A DNA stretch of 64,000 nt from Bacteroidota bacterium (GTDB lineage: Bacteria; Bacteroidota; Bacteroidia; 2-12-FULL-35-15), in assembly GCA_947504725.1 (NCBI GenBank), contig CANNHN010000003.1, positions 214,945 to 278,944 on the forward strand. Direction: 5' to 3'. This document shows, piece by piece, positions 1 through 10,200 of the stretch. How positions within the stretch are numbered: the first letter of the stretch is position 1; every line of letters starts with the position of its first letter. A program made the position numbers and the translations under genes. The notes beneath the pieces were generated by a model, which was not told the origin of the DNA, made no database searches, and saw only the letters and a program-made list of their open reading frames with translations.

Positions 1-2
1 AA

Positions 3-782
3 TTTGATCAAAAAACGGATGGATATTTTTCTGATGGTTTAGCTTGTGTCAAAGAAGGTGGTAAATATATATATATTGATAAAACCGGTAAAGTAGTTAT
101 TACCCCTAAATGCGAGCATGCTTATAAGTTTTCCGAAGGAATTGCTCGTTTACAAATTGGTTTAAAATTCGCTTATATTGATAAAACAGGTGCTATTGTT
201 GTTAAACCAGAATTTGATGGTGGATGGGACTTTAAAGACGGTTTAGCTCGCGTTAAAAAAGCTGGAAAATGGGGTTTTGTTGATAAAACAGGAAAAATTG
301 TGGTTGATTTTAAATACGATGAAACATTTGAGTTCTCTGAAGGGCTAGCAAATGTTAGATTAGGAGATGATAAAACAGGTAAATGGGGATATATTGACAA
401 TACAGGTAAAGTAGTTATTGAAATGCAATTTGACCGTGCATTTACTTTTTCTGATGGTTTAGCTTGTATTCGTATTGGAGATTATAAAAACGGTAAATTT
501 GGATATATCGATAAAGAAGGAAAAGTAGTTATCAATCCTGTTTATTCTGGAGCTTACTTTTTTAATGATGGTTTAGCTTGTGTTAGTACTTCTCCTTTAG
601 TTAACGGTAATTTAAAAGATGCTAAATGGCAATATATTGATAAAACAGGAAAAGCTGTTATCGCGCGTGGCGGTGATTATTATGCTGATTTTTACAAAGG
701 GTTAGCGTATGTTAGCTATGCTGGAGTATTATCATACATTGACAAAACAGGAAAAGTTGTTTGGTCTGCTGCCGTAAAATAA
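3..782 (+). CDS. WG-repeat protein, 5' end missing
   Basis: The gene is already open at the left edge, so its start lies outside the window; 259 residues are visible. They consist of about seven copies of a WG-type repeat with the core KWGYIDKTGKVVI followed by an aromatic stretch and (S/N)(D/E)GLA. WG repeats form beta-rich folds and probably mediate protein-protein contact; no enzyme motif is visible. Repeat copies are easy to follow at residues ending YIDKTGK, VDKTGK and IDKEGK. The last copy is shortened and the protein ends SAAVK. A long hairpin with a T-rich tail follows the stop. The cellular role is unknown, and the missing N-terminus could carry a signal peptide or another domain. 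Confidence 0.85.
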   Translation, partial: FDQKTDGYFSDGLACVKEGGKYIYIDKTGKVVITPKCEHAYKFSEGIARLQIGLKFAYIDKTGAIVVKPEFDGGWDFKDGLARVKKAGKWGFVDKTGKIVVDFKYDETFEFSEGLANVRLGDDKTGKWGYIDNTGKVVIEMQFDRAFTFSDGLACIRIGDYKNGKFGYIDKEGKVVINPVYSGAYFFNDGLACVSTSPLVNGNLKDAKWQYIDKTGKAVIARGGDYYADFYKGLAYVSYAGVLSYIDKTGKVVWSAAVK

Positions 783-803
783 TTTATATAAATATTTAAA
801 CAT

Positions 804-857
804 GTGCGAAATTTGGTTGTTATGTCAATAACAATTAATTTCGCACTTCTTTTTTAA
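804..857 (+). terminator. Long hairpin with T-rich tail between WG gene and ahcY
   Basis: GTGCGAAATT (804-813) pairs exactly with AATTTCGCAC (837-846). Inside it TTGTTAT (817-823) pairs with ATAACAA (828-834). A T-rich run follows. It sits only about 20 bases before the ahcY start, so it is either the terminator of the WG gene or part of the ahcY leader. Confidence 0.7.
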
Positions 858-874
858 TTAAAAATAAAACAAAA

Positions 875-2194
875 ATGTCAAACTCAACAGTGGAAAAATT
901 CGAAAAATACAAAGTAAAAGACATGTCTCTAGCAGCATGGGGACGAAAAGAAATAAAATTAGCTGAGGCAGAAATGCCAGGATTAATGGCTCTTCGAGCT
1001 GAATATGGTAAGTCACAACCTTTAGCAGGTGCTCGCATCGCTGGTTGTTTGCACATGACAATTCAAACGGCTGTTTTAATAGAAACATTAACAGCTTTAG
1101 GTGCTGAGGTTACATGGTCTTCATGTAATATTTTTTCTACGCAAGATCATGCAGCAGCAGCGATTGCTGATGCCGGGATTCAAGTTTATGCTTGGAAAGG
1201 AATGAATGAAGTAGAATTTGATTGGTGCATCGAACAAACTTTGTTTTTTGGAGCAGATCGTAAGCCATTAAATATGATACTAGATGATGGTGGAGATTTA
1301 ACAAACATGGTGTTTGATAAATTCCCTGAACTGATTAAAGAAATTAAAGGTTTATCAGAAGAAACTACAACTGGAGTTCACCGTTTATACGAACGTATGA
1401 AAAACGGAACATTACACATTCCAGCAATTAACGTAAACGATTCTGTTACAAAATCAAAATTCGATAATAAATATGGTTGCCGTGAATCATTAGTTGATGC
1501 AATACGCAGAGCTACTGATTTAATGTTGGCTGGTAAAGTGGCTGTTGTAGCTGGTTATGGTGATGTTGGAAAAGGATCTGCTGAATCACTAAGCTCGCAA
1601 GGTGTTCGTGTTATTGTTACTGAAATTGATCCTATTTGTGCATTACAAGCTGCTATGGATGGATATCAAGTTCAAAAAATGGATACTGCAGTAAAAGAAG
1701 CAGACATTATTGTAACTGCAACCGGAAACAAAAATATTATTTCGGAGCGTCATTTCAGAGCGATGAAGAACAATGCTATCGTTTGTAATATTGGTCACTT
1801 CGATAACGAAATTGATATGGCTTGGTTGAACAAAACTTACGGTTCTACTAAAGACGAAATTAAACCTCAAGTAGATAAATATACAATCGATAATAAAGAC
1901 ATTATTGTTTTAGCTGAAGGTCGTTTGGTAAACTTGGGCTGTGCAACAGGTCACCCATCTTTTGTAATGAGTAATTCATTTACAAACCAAACATTGGCGC
2001 AATTAGAATTGTGGTTACATACAGCTAAATATGAAAACAAAGTTTACACTTTGCCGAAACATTTGGATGAAAAAGTAGCTCGTTTGCATTTAGGTAAAAT
2101 CAATTGTGAGTTAGATGTTTTAAGTGCTGAACAAGCTGCTTATATCGGAGTTGCAGTTGAGGGTCCTTTTAAATCGGACGCATACAGATACTAA
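875..2194 (+). CDS. ahcY: Adenosylhomocysteinase
   Basis: S-adenosylhomocysteine hydrolase, 439 aa, cytosolic and NAD-dependent. It splits SAH into adenosine and homocysteine and relieves product inhibition of methyltransferases. The N-terminus reads [20 protein letters not shown], typical of the family. The substrate region includes [13 protein letters not shown] near 60-72, and the NAD-binding glycine loop GYGDVGKG lies at 227-234. The C-terminus ends KSDAYRY, the conserved K(x)4YRY ending through which this family contacts NAD across the dimer. Length fits bacterial AhcY. It appears to be a single-gene unit bounded by hairpins on both sides. I looked for an SAH riboswitch in the short leader and saw none. 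Confidence 0.97.
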   Translation: MSNSTVEKFEKYKVKDMSLAAWGRKEIKLAEAEMPGLMALRAEYGKSQPLAGARIAGCLHMTIQTAVLIETLTALGAEVTWSSCNIFSTQDHAAAAIADAGIQVYAWKGMNEVEFDWCIEQTLFFGADRKPLNMILDDGGDLTNMVFDKFPELIKEIKGLSEETTTGVHRLYERMKNGTLHIPAINVNDSVTKSKFDNKYGCRESLVDAIRRATDLMLAGKVAVVAGYGDVGKGSAESLSSQGVRVIVTEIDPICALQAAMDGYQVQKMDTAVKEADIIVTATGNKNIISERHFRAMKNNAIVCNIGHFDNEIDMAWLNKTYGSTKDEIKPQVDKYTIDNKDIIVLAEGRLVNLGCATGHPSFVMSNSFTNQTLAQLELWLHTAKYENKVYTLPKHLDEKVARLHLGKINCELDVLSAEQAAYIGVAVEGPFKSDAYRY

Positions 2195-2211
2195 TTTATA
2201 ATAACGAATAA

Positions 2212-2250
2212 AAAAAGCCCTGGAGTTTATACTTCAGGGCTTTTTCTTTT
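2212..2250 (+). terminator. Rho-independent terminator after ahcY
   Basis: AAAAAGCCCTG (2212-2222) pairs with CAGGGCTTTTT (2235-2245), followed by more T. It lies between ahcY and the convergent lipoprotein gene, and its A and T runs could serve both strands. Confidence 0.9.
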
Positions 2251-2272
2251 CAAATAAATTCTTTTGACTTTC

Positions 2273-2710
2273 TTAATTATAGATATGTATTACATTTCCA
2301 TCAAAAGTTGTGTAATATGTTTTGAGGGGTAGTCCAGCTGGAGCTTGAAGCACTGTTCCGTCTACCATCGAAAACATTGAATTGCAACATGTATCCGTTG
2401 CAATAATATTTGAGGAGTCTACATAAACAATGGCACAAGGGTCGTTTGAATTGTAAGTACAATTTCGATCATAAGCCATAAATTCAGAAATCGATTTTCT
2501 GTAAACTAAAATTCCTCTGGCTCCTCCAGTTATATAAACCCAGCCTCCCACAGCATTTAAATTAATAAAGCTTGGATTGCTTGTGTATATATAAATATCT
2601 ACAGGAACTATTGGTACTCCATTGTCATTTTCTTTTTTGCAAGCAAAAAAAAGAATAGTCATAAGAACAGACAATCCGACAGTGAGGGAATAGAGTTTAT
2701 TTCTTTTCAT
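2273..2710 (-). CDS. Lipoprotein with degenerate Rieske-like domain
   Basis: 145 aa. A signal peptide ends in a lipobox (FFAC, Cys24) followed by KK, so it is a predicted lipoprotein of the cell envelope. The rest resembles a small Rieske-type fold: VYRKSISEFMAYDRNC, then a Cys pair (108-109), then APAGLPLKTY, which matches the proline loop of Rieske proteins, and a final GNVIHIYN strand. The two histidines of the canonical CxH...CxxH ligand set are absent: the positions after Cys84 and Cys109 read Y/N and S/M. Cysteines at 84, 92, 108 and 109 could form disulfides or bind a metal differently. A monocistronic gene transcribed away from the next gene. Function unknown; the Rieske relation is my inference from motif spacing. 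Confidence 0.75.
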   Translation of the reverse strand: MKRNKLYSLTVGLSVLMTILFFACKKENDNGVPIVPVDIYIYTSNPSFINLNAVGGWVYITGGARGILVYRKSISEFMAYDRNCTYNSNDPCAIVYVDSSNIIATDTCCNSMFSMVDGTVLQAPAGLPLKTYYTTFDGNVIHIYN

Positions 2711-2781
2711 TTTTAATAGGTAAACAAATTTAATGTTTATTTAATTAATGGGCGGAAAGAATTTAAAATACAATTATTCAT

Positions 2782-2789
2782 TAGATTTG
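2782..2789 (+). promoter_or_regulatory. Possible -7 box for the basic exported protein
   Basis: TAGATTTG fits the Bacteroidota -7 consensus TAnnTTTG and lies 17 bases before the start codon at 2807. No good -33 TTG is seen at the usual distance. Confidence 0.4.
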
Positions 2790-2806
2790 TCCGTTAACTG
2801 TTTGCT

Positions 2807-3118
2807 ATGAAATCATTTTTTAGAATAATAACTCTTTTTCTTATTTGTTTATTGCCTCTTTCCTCTTTAGCACAGGAAAAGGCGAAGGATAAGGCTCCAG
2901 CGACTAGTCGTGCTCAAAAAAAAGCAGCTAAGAAAAAATGGAAAGAGCAACGAAAGATGGAAAAGGAGCATGCAAAATCTGTAAAAAAGCACCATAAGCG
3001 AATTCAGCAAAAGAAAACTAGGAAAGAAATGCGCAAAGAGAAACGCAAAGGGGAGAAAATGAGAAAAAATAAAAGAGAATTTTTTCTAGTACGCTGGTTT
3101 AAAAATCGACACCGCTAA
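2807..3118 (+). CDS. Small exported Lys/Arg-rich protein
   Basis: 103 aa. The first 22 residues (MKSFFRIITLFLICLLPLSSLAQ region) form a clear signal peptide. The remainder is almost entirely lysine, arginine, glutamate and glutamine, with many KK/KR pairs and a likely helical, highly cationic character, ending in an aromatic patch near FFLVRWFKNRHR. There is no recognisable domain. A cationic periplasmic protein of this kind could bind nucleic acid, LPS or peptidoglycan, but this is speculation. It is preceded by a plausible -7 box and followed by a long AT-rich gap, so it seems to be expressed alone. The composition bias argues against a chance reading frame only together with the good signal peptide and promoter. 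Confidence 0.7.
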   Translation: MKSFFRIITLFLICLLPLSSLAQEKAKDKAPATSRAQKKAAKKKWKEQRKMEKEHAKSVKKHHKRIQQKKTRKEMRKEKRKGEKMRKNKREFFLVRWFKNRHR

Positions 3119-3372
3119 AACGGGAAAACCTACCGCTTAATAATTTTTTATATCGATTTGCAACATTTTTCGAAATAATGTAGTATACTTGTAATATAAA
3201 TCGTTCTTAGAACAACATCCCACCAATTGAATTTACATCCATATTTGTAGATTTTCGCCAATCAAATTTTGTTTTAATTTATTTTTGTAATATTCTTTAA
3301 AAGCGTTGATTTTATTGCGCTTCAGCATATTTTTTTGACTATTTTTCAAATGTAAAAAAATGTTAAAAAAAA
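3119..3372. other. AT-rich intergenic stretch, no gene seen
   Basis: Very AT-rich sequence with homopolymer runs between the basic protein gene and the TonB receptor promoter. A minus-strand open frame of about 60 codons exists here but has the composition of spacer DNA. I see no RNA gene or repeat. Confidence 0.6.
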
Positions 3373-3405
3373 TTTGTTTATGAATTTTAATTATTACTAT
3401 ATTTA
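3373..3405 (+). promoter_or_regulatory. Probable promoter of the TonB receptor cluster
   Basis: TTTG (3373-3376), a 21-base spacer, then TATATTTA (3398-3405), one mismatch from TAnnTTTG. This leaves a leader of roughly 40 bases before the start codon at 3455. Confidence 0.5.
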
Positions 3406-3454
3406 CGCACTTCAATTTTTGCACGAAAAATTATTTTAAATAAATATTAAGATT

Positions 3455-6400
3455 ATGCTAAGAAAATTACTTACCACCTTATCCTTTGTTGTAGTGTCAG
3501 TAGGACTGACTGTTGCACAAAACGAGTCGGCCCTAAAAGTTAGGTTGACAGATAAAGCAAATAAAGAAACAATTCCTTTTGCGAATGTTGTTGTGGATAT
3601 GGGCGGTATTCAAGCCGGTGTTTCTACAACCAATATTGATGGTGAGGCAACAATAAAGCCTTTAAACCCTGGTAAATATACAGTTAAGGCAACCTATGTT
3701 GGTTACCAATCTGTTGAAATGAAGGATGTTATCATTTCTGTTGGAAAAACTGTTTACTTGGAGATAGCAATGAATGCTGGTCAAGAGTTAAAGATCGTGG
3801 AAGTTATCGAATACTTAGAGCCCTTAATTGATCCAGATACAAAATCAGGTGGAACTGTTACTCGTGAAGAGTACCAAAATATGGCTTCTAAAGATATCAA
3901 TTCAGTAGCGTCAACAACTGCAGGTATCTACCAAAAAGATGAAGGTGGATCATTAAATATCAGAGGTTCTCGTGATAATGCAACAGCTTATTACGTGGAT
4001 GGACAAAAAGTAATTGGTAGTTCTGGTGTTCCTCAAAGTGGTGTTGAACAAATTACAGCTATTACTGGTGGTACACCTGCAGAATACGGTGATGCAACAG
4101 GAGGTATTATTGCAATTACAACAAGAGGCCCTGCTAGTAAATATACTGGTGGTGTTGAATTCGTAACTTCTGGAGCTGGAGAAAAAAATGGTAAAAGTAG
4201 AGGATTGGATGCTTTTGGTTATAACTTATTAGGATTCTCTATTAATGGTCCTTTATTAGCTCAAAAAGATTCGAATAACAATGTTACTAAATCAATTCTT
4301 GGATTCAGTTTGTCTGGTCAGGTTGTTTCTGAAAAAGATCCTAATCCATCAGCTGTTGGTTTCTATCAAGTAAATCCTGAAAAATTAGCTGAATTAGAAC
4401 AAGCACCTCTTCGTCCTTCTCCATTAGGAAATGGTTATGTTTTAAATTCTGAGTTCATTACAATGGATGATTTGGAGCCAATTAAAGCAAGAAACAATGT
4501 TGGTTCAAAAGCAATGTCTCTTGCAGGTAAAATCCAATACCAGCCAACAGCAAACATGGGTATTACTTTAGGCGGTTCACTTGATTACAAAAAATATCAA
4601 TCCTTTACTTATGAATACGCATTGTTTAATCCTACAAATAATGCTGAGGTAACGAATAATACTTGGAGAGTTTATGCTAAATTAACTCAGAAGTTTAATA
4701 GCAATACTGAAAAAGAAGAAGAAAAATCTTCTTCTATTATAAAAGATGCTTATTTCACACTTCAAGCAGGTTATGAAAAATCTACTTCTAAAACGCAAGA
4801 TGATAACCACAAAGATAAATTTTTCGACTATGGTTATATCGGTAAATTCACTCAAACAAAAGAGAAATCATATACCCCTGAAACAAGAGACACTTATGAT
4901 GTTGATGGTGATGGAATAAATGATACAATCAATGGGTTTTTTATGAATGGTTATTCAGATGTTAACTTGACGTATACGCCTGGAGATGTAAATCCAACAG
5001 GAACTCCTTATACGAACCAGTTTTTTGATTTTTATGGCGCTTCTAATGTTGTAAATATTTTTGATGTTCAATCTGGTTTAGGATTAGCTAACGGTGATAG
5101 ACCAAGAAACGTATATTCTACATGGTACAATACTGGTCGTCAGTTTAATGGTTATTCTACAGGTGAAAACACTCAATTCAGAGTATTTGCTAAATTCTCT
5201 GCAGATATTAAAAGACATGCTATTCAAGTTGGATTTGAATACGAACAACGAGTTCAACGTGATTATACTTTAAATCCAATTGGATTGTGGACAAGAATGC
5301 GTGAGCTTGCAAATTTCCACATCAGAGATTTGGATGATGATGGTTTAAATTCCGCTATATTAAATACTGATGTTCAGTTCCTTCCTGATGGAAGTGTAAA
5401 TCCTTATGCATTCTATGATTTTAATCGTTTGAATGATGGTACTCAAACTGAATTTGACAGAAACCTAAGAAAAGCTCTAGGTTTAGGTGAATTAGATTGG
5501 TTGGATGTTGATTCCTATGATAAGGATATGTTCAACCTCGATATGTTTAGTGCAGATGACTTATTAAACATTGGTGGTTCTGGTGTAGTTAGCTATTATG
5601 GTTATGACCATACTGGAAAGAAAACGTCTGGAAACCCAAGCTTAGATGATTTCTTCACTAAAAAAGATGAAAATGGAAACTTTACGCGTGAAATTGGTGC
5701 TTATCGACCAATCTATATAGCAGGTTATATTATTGATCGTTTTGATTTTAAAGATTTAAAATTCAACGTTGGTTTACGTATTGACCGTTTTGATGCAAAT
5801 CAAAAAGTGTTGAAAGATAAATACTTATTGTATGAAGCAAAAACTGCTGGCGAACTTTCAATTCCTAATCGTCCAGGTAATATCGGTGATGATTATACAG
5901 TATATGTTGAAGACGCTGCAAACCCAAGTGTAAATCAAGTTGTTGGATATCGTGATGGAGACACATGGTATAATGCTGCAGGTGTTGAGGTGACTGACCC
6001 AAGTGCTGCATTAGGACAAGGAGCTGGACAAGTTCAGCCTTACTTAGTTGACCCAAGCAACAAAACACTTTCTTCAAAAGTATTTAAAGATTATGTGCCT
6101 CAATTAAGTATTATGCCTCGTATCGCATTCTCTTTCCCTATTTCTGATGTGGCAAGTTTTAATGCTCACTACGATGTATTGACTCAACGTCCACCATCTT
6201 TTAATAGATTAGATCCAATGCAATATTATAATGTTGTAAACAATCAAGGTGGTTACGTTAACAATCCTGATTTGAAACCTGAAAAATCAGTTGATTACCA
6301 AATCGGATATCAACAGATTTTGAATGAGAAGAAAAATTCAACATTGAAATTAACAATGTTCTATATTGAGAAAAAAGATATGATTCAAACAACAAACGTT

Positions 6401-7204
6401 GTTCAAGCTTATCCAACATCTTATAACTCTTTCTCAAACGTGGATTTTGGAACAATTAAAGGTTTGTCTGTAGAATATGATTTGAGAAGAACTGGTGGTA
6501 TTTCAATGACAGCAAACTATACATTGCAATTTGCTGATGGAACAGGTTCTAGTACAACTGATGGACAAAATCTTGTATCTTCTGGTGTGCCTAACTTAAG
6601 AACAACTCACCCTCTAGATTTCGATCAACGTCACACAATTACGTTAAACGTAGATTACCGTTTTGGTGCTAAAACAGATTACCGTGGTCCTCGTTTAAAA
6701 CTTCGTAAAGGAAAAGAAAACGAAAAAGTAATTAGTCTTTTAGAAAATGTTGGTGCTAACGTAGTTTTCAGAGCAGGTTCTGGAACTCCTTATAGTAAAC
6801 AAGCGAACATTACGCGTGAGGCTCAATTCGGTATTGGCGGTGGAAACACAGCTCTTGACGGTCAAATCAATGGATCAAATTTGCCTTGGACTTACAAAGT
6901 TGATTTACGTATTGATAAGAATATGGAAATTAATTTCGGAAAAGGTGAAGAAAAGAAATCAGCTAACTTAACTGTTTACTTACAAGTATTAAACTTGTTG
7001 AATACAAGAAATATTTTAGCTGTTTACAAAGCAACAGGTAACCCTGATGATGATGGATATTTAACTTCTGCTCAAGCTCAATCAACTATTTCGAGCCAAG
7101 TTGACCCAACATCTTTCACAGATTTATACTCAGTTAAATTAAATAACCCAAGTAACTTTAGCCGTCCACGTGTTATTCGTTTAGGTTTATTACTTGATTT
7201 TTAA
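3455..7204 (+). CDS. TonB-dependent receptor with carboxypeptidase-like N-domain
   Basis: 1249 aa outer-membrane protein. The order is: signal peptide (about 1-21, ending TVAQ); a carboxypeptidase-regulatory-like beta-sandwich (about 27-110, with IPFANVVVDMGG and GKYTVKATYVGYQS); a TonB plug (about 130-235, with LNIRGSRDNATAYYVDGQ and EYGDATGGIIAITTRG); and a beta-barrel ending in a terminal Phe (RLGLLLDF), the usual BAM signal. The barrel carries long soluble insertions, including the Asp-rich TYDVDGDGINDTINGF, which may bind calcium. No SusD partner follows; instead a giant exported protein and a PorV-like protein come next on the same strand. Substrate unknown. Such receptors either import large ligands or act as surface platforms. 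Confidence 0.93.
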   Translation: MLRKLLTTLSFVVVSVGLTVAQNESALKVRLTDKANKETIPFANVVVDMGGIQAGVSTTNIDGEATIKPLNPGKYTVKATYVGYQSVEMKDVIISVGKTVYLEIAMNAGQELKIVEVIEYLEPLIDPDTKSGGTVTREEYQNMASKDINSVASTTAGIYQKDEGGSLNIRGSRDNATAYYVDGQKVIGSSGVPQSGVEQITAITGGTPAEYGDATGGIIAITTRGPASKYTGGVEFVTSGAGEKNGKSRGLDAFGYNLLGFSINGPLLAQKDSNNNVTKSILGFSLSGQVVSEKDPNPSAVGFYQVNPEKLAELEQAPLRPSPLGNGYVLNSEFITMDDLEPIKARNNVGSKAMSLAGKIQYQPTANMGITLGGSLDYKKYQSFTYEYALFNPTNNAEVTNNTWRVYAKLTQKFNSNTEKEEEKSSSIIKDAYFTLQAGYEKSTSKTQDDNHKDKFFDYGYIGKFTQTKEKSYTPETRDTYDVDGDGINDTINGFFMNGYSDVNLTYTPGDVNPTGTPYTNQFFDFYGASNVVNIFDVQSGLGLANGDRPRNVYSTWYNTGRQFNGYSTGENTQFRVFAKFSADIKRHAIQVGFEYEQRVQRDYTLNPIGLWTRMRELANFHIRDLDDDGLNSAILNTDVQFLPDGSVNPYAFYDFNRLNDGTQTEFDRNLRKALGLGELDWLDVDSYDKDMFNLDMFSADDLLNIGGSGVVSYYGYDHTGKKTSGNPSLDDFFTKKDENGNFTREIGAYRPIYIAGYIIDRFDFKDLKFNVGLRIDRFDANQKVLKDKYLLYEAKTAGELSIPNRPGNIGDDYTVYVEDAANPSVNQVVGYRDGDTWYNAAGVEVTDPSAALGQGAGQVQPYLVDPSNKTLSSKVFKDYVPQLSIMPRIAFSFPISDVASFNAHYDVLTQRPPSFNRLDPMQYYNVVNNQGGYVNNPDLKPEKSVDYQIGYQQILNEKKNSTLKLTMFYIEKKDMIQTTNVVQAYPTSYNSFSNVDFGTIKGLSVEYDLRRTGGISMTANYTLQFADGTGSSTTDGQNLVSSGVPNLRTTHPLDFDQRHTITLNVDYRFGAKTDYRGPRLKLRKGKENEKVISLLENVGANVVFRAGSGTPYSKQANITREAQFGIGGGNTALDGQINGSNLPWTYKVDLRIDKNMEINFGKGEEKKSANLTVYLQVLNLLNTRNILAVYKATGNPDDDGYLTSAQAQSTISSQVDPTSFTDLYSVKLNNPSNFSRPRVIRLGLLLDF

Positions 7205-7250
7205 TAGTCGTTTTTTACAAAGAATTTAAATGCTACTTAATAATTACAAT

Positions 7251-10200
7251 ATGAAGAATCGTTTCAAATTAATCCTAACTGCAAGCATTTTTGCATTTTC
7301 TTACTCTGCTCAGGCATTAGAAAATGTAGGAAGAAGTGTTGCAACATCCCAAGAAAATCAAAACAGATCAGTTATGGCATTGTGTGCTCCTGCCGCAGCC
7401 AAAGAGGATTTGGATATTAATAACGTAAGAGCTACCATTTTAACGGGTGGAGATATGTGGTGGGATTTGGTAAATGGAAAGTACTTAGTGCCAAAACCTG
7501 CTCCAGGTGCAAATGGACCAACATCTTTATTTGCTGGTTCGTTGTGGATTGGTGGTATTGATGCTAGTTCTACTTTGAAAGTTGCTGGTATGACATATCG
7601 TCAAACGGGTAACGATTTTTGGCCAGGTCCATTAAGTTCAGCAACAGCTTCTACTGAAGCGACAACTTGTTTGACTTGGGATAAATTTTTCAAGGTTAAT
7701 AAAAAGGATGTTAAAACATACATCGATTGGTTTAATGGTGGCCAAGTAGGTCCCAACCCAACGGATGCAGCAGCAATGGATGTGATTTTAAACTGGCCTG
7801 CACTTGGTCCAGAAGGTCAGCCGATGGCTCCTTATTATGATGCAAATATGAATGGTGTTTATGATCCGTATGCAGGTGATTACCCAGATTTTTGGTTAGG
7901 CGATAATACTCGTCCTGATTCTGCTGGTTATGAATTTACGGCTTGTGATGCAGAATTATTTGGTGATCAAGTTCTATTTTGGGTATTTAATGACAAAGGA
8001 AACGTTCACTCTGAATCAGGTGGTGCAGCTATCGGTTTAGAAATTCAAGCGCAAGCATTCGCTTTTGAAACAAATGATGAAATCAATAATATGACTTTCT
8101 ATCATTATAAAATTATTAATAAATCTTCTTTCCGTTTAGATAGTACATTCTTCGGTGTTTGGGCTGATCCAGATTTAGGTTCTGCTTCTGATGACTTTGT
8201 TGGATGTGATGTAGGATTAGGTTTAGGATATTGCTACAATGGAGATTTAGTGGATGATAACCCTCCTTCTGGACAAATTCCTTATGGTGTAAATCCTCCA
8301 GCAGTTGGTTGTGATTTCTTCGAAGGACCATACGCAGATCCAAATGGTGTTGATGATTTAGCAGCAACTGTTCCTGCAAGTTATGTGGGTTATGGTGATA
8401 CAGATATTGACAACGAGCGTATTGGTATGTCTAAGTTTGTATATTATAACAATGATGGTACACCAACAGGTAACCCAAGTGGAGCTGTAGATTTTTACAA
8501 CTACTTGGCGGGAGTTTGGAGAGATGGATCACCTATTACATATGGTGGAACTGGTTATTTAACAGGTGTGACTTGTGATTTTATGTTCCCTGGTGCGTCA
8601 GATCCAACTGGATTTGGAACAAACGGAAGTTCGCAAGCTCCTTGGGATGAGGCAAGTGTTGGAAACGTTCCAGCAGATAGACGATTCTTACAAAGTGCTG
8701 GTCCATTTACATTACAACCAGGTGCAGTAAATACAATTACTACTGGTTTAGTTTGGGCTAGAGCAACACAAGGTGGAAATCTTGCTTCTGTAACGTTGAT
8801 GAAAGGTGCTGATGCAAAAGCTCAGGATTTATTTAATAACTGTTTTGCTTTATTAAATGGTCCAGATGCTCCGAACTTAGCGATTCAAGAATTAGAAAAT
8901 GAATTGGTTTTAACGTGGACAAATCCTGAAAATTCAAATAACTTCAACGAATTATACAATGAAGATTATGATAAATCTTCTGGTAGCGATTCATTATACC
9001 GCTTTCAAGGATATATCGTTTATCAATTAAAAGATGAAACTGTTACTACAGCCGATGTATACAATGTTGACAAAGCTCGTATTGTCCTTCAGTGTGATAT
9101 TACAGATAACGTTAAGCAAATTGTAAATTTCGAAAATGATGTTGCTTTGCAAGCATTGGTTCCTTATGAAATGGTAAATGGTGCAGACGGTGGAATCGTT
9201 CATTCGATGTCTATTACTGATGATTTATTCGCGGTAGGAACACCAACTTTGATTAATCATAAAACGTATTATTTCGCAGTTATTGCTTATGGTTTTTCAC
9301 CAACATTAGTAACCCCTGATTTTGCTATTCCAAAAGATTATTTGCCGTTTATTTCTGGTAACAAATCTTCTGATGGATATTTTAATCATTCTGCTATTCC
9401 TCACACTCCTGCTCCAGAAGCAGGTGGAACAGAACAACATTCAACCTATGGTACAGGTCCAAAATTAACACGTATCGAAGGACATGGAAATGGTGGGCAA
9501 GTATTAGATTTAACAGCGAGCAGTACTTCTGAAATTTTAAGTGCAGCATCTAGTCGTGCTATTAATCCAGTATACGAACAAACTCGTGGTCCAGTAAACA
9601 TTAAGGTTGTTGATCCATTAAACGTTCCAACTGAAAGTAGTTTCGAATTTAAATTATTAGATACTGCAGGTACTGCATCAATTACAAATGCAGCAATCTG
9701 GAAATTGACAAATTTAACTTCTGGGATTACTATAACTTCTGATAAAACAATTGCCCTAGCGAATGAGCAAGTTATTAATGGGCAGCCATCTGGTTCTACA
9801 GCATTTACTATTCCAAATTGGGGTATTTCTGTAAACATTCCTTTTACAAGTGATCCATTAACTACAGCTTCTGTTAAAGGTGGTTTCCTTGAAGGAACAG
9901 TTTCATTTGGGGATGATACAAAACAATGGTTAACTGGTTTAGCCGATGAAGAAGGTATGACATTTTCAAATTGGATTCGTTCGGGTGCTGGAGTGTTTAC
10001 TTCTCCTGAAAACTACTTTAATGATGCAGGCGGAACAGGAACAGATCCTGAGCAATATTATGAAAACATATTAGGTAAAACATGGGCTCCTTATCGTGTT
10101 TGTGCTACTGGTTTAGCTACAGATCCAATTGCAACTTCTGTTTATTCGAAAGGTGCTCCAGCTTGGCCTACAAATATTTCATTAAACAAAACTTCAAACC

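Noticed and set aside
804-874. Possible SAH or SAM riboswitch before ahcY
   Set aside because: The leader holds one long simple hairpin with a T tail and only about 20 bases before the start. I see no SAH/SAM aptamer core, and a terminator for the upstream gene explains it.
3233-3424. Minus-strand small open frame in the gap before the TonB receptor
   Set aside because: Composition is that of AT-rich spacer (poly Lys/Asn/Ile). It has no signal, domain or promoter and overlaps the likely promoter of the receptor.
5865-6077. Antisense open frames inside the TonB receptor, giant protein, dnaJ and other long genes
   Set aside because: They are Gln/His/Leu-rich or Ser/Thr-rich reverse translations of conserved coding sequence with no independent evidence.
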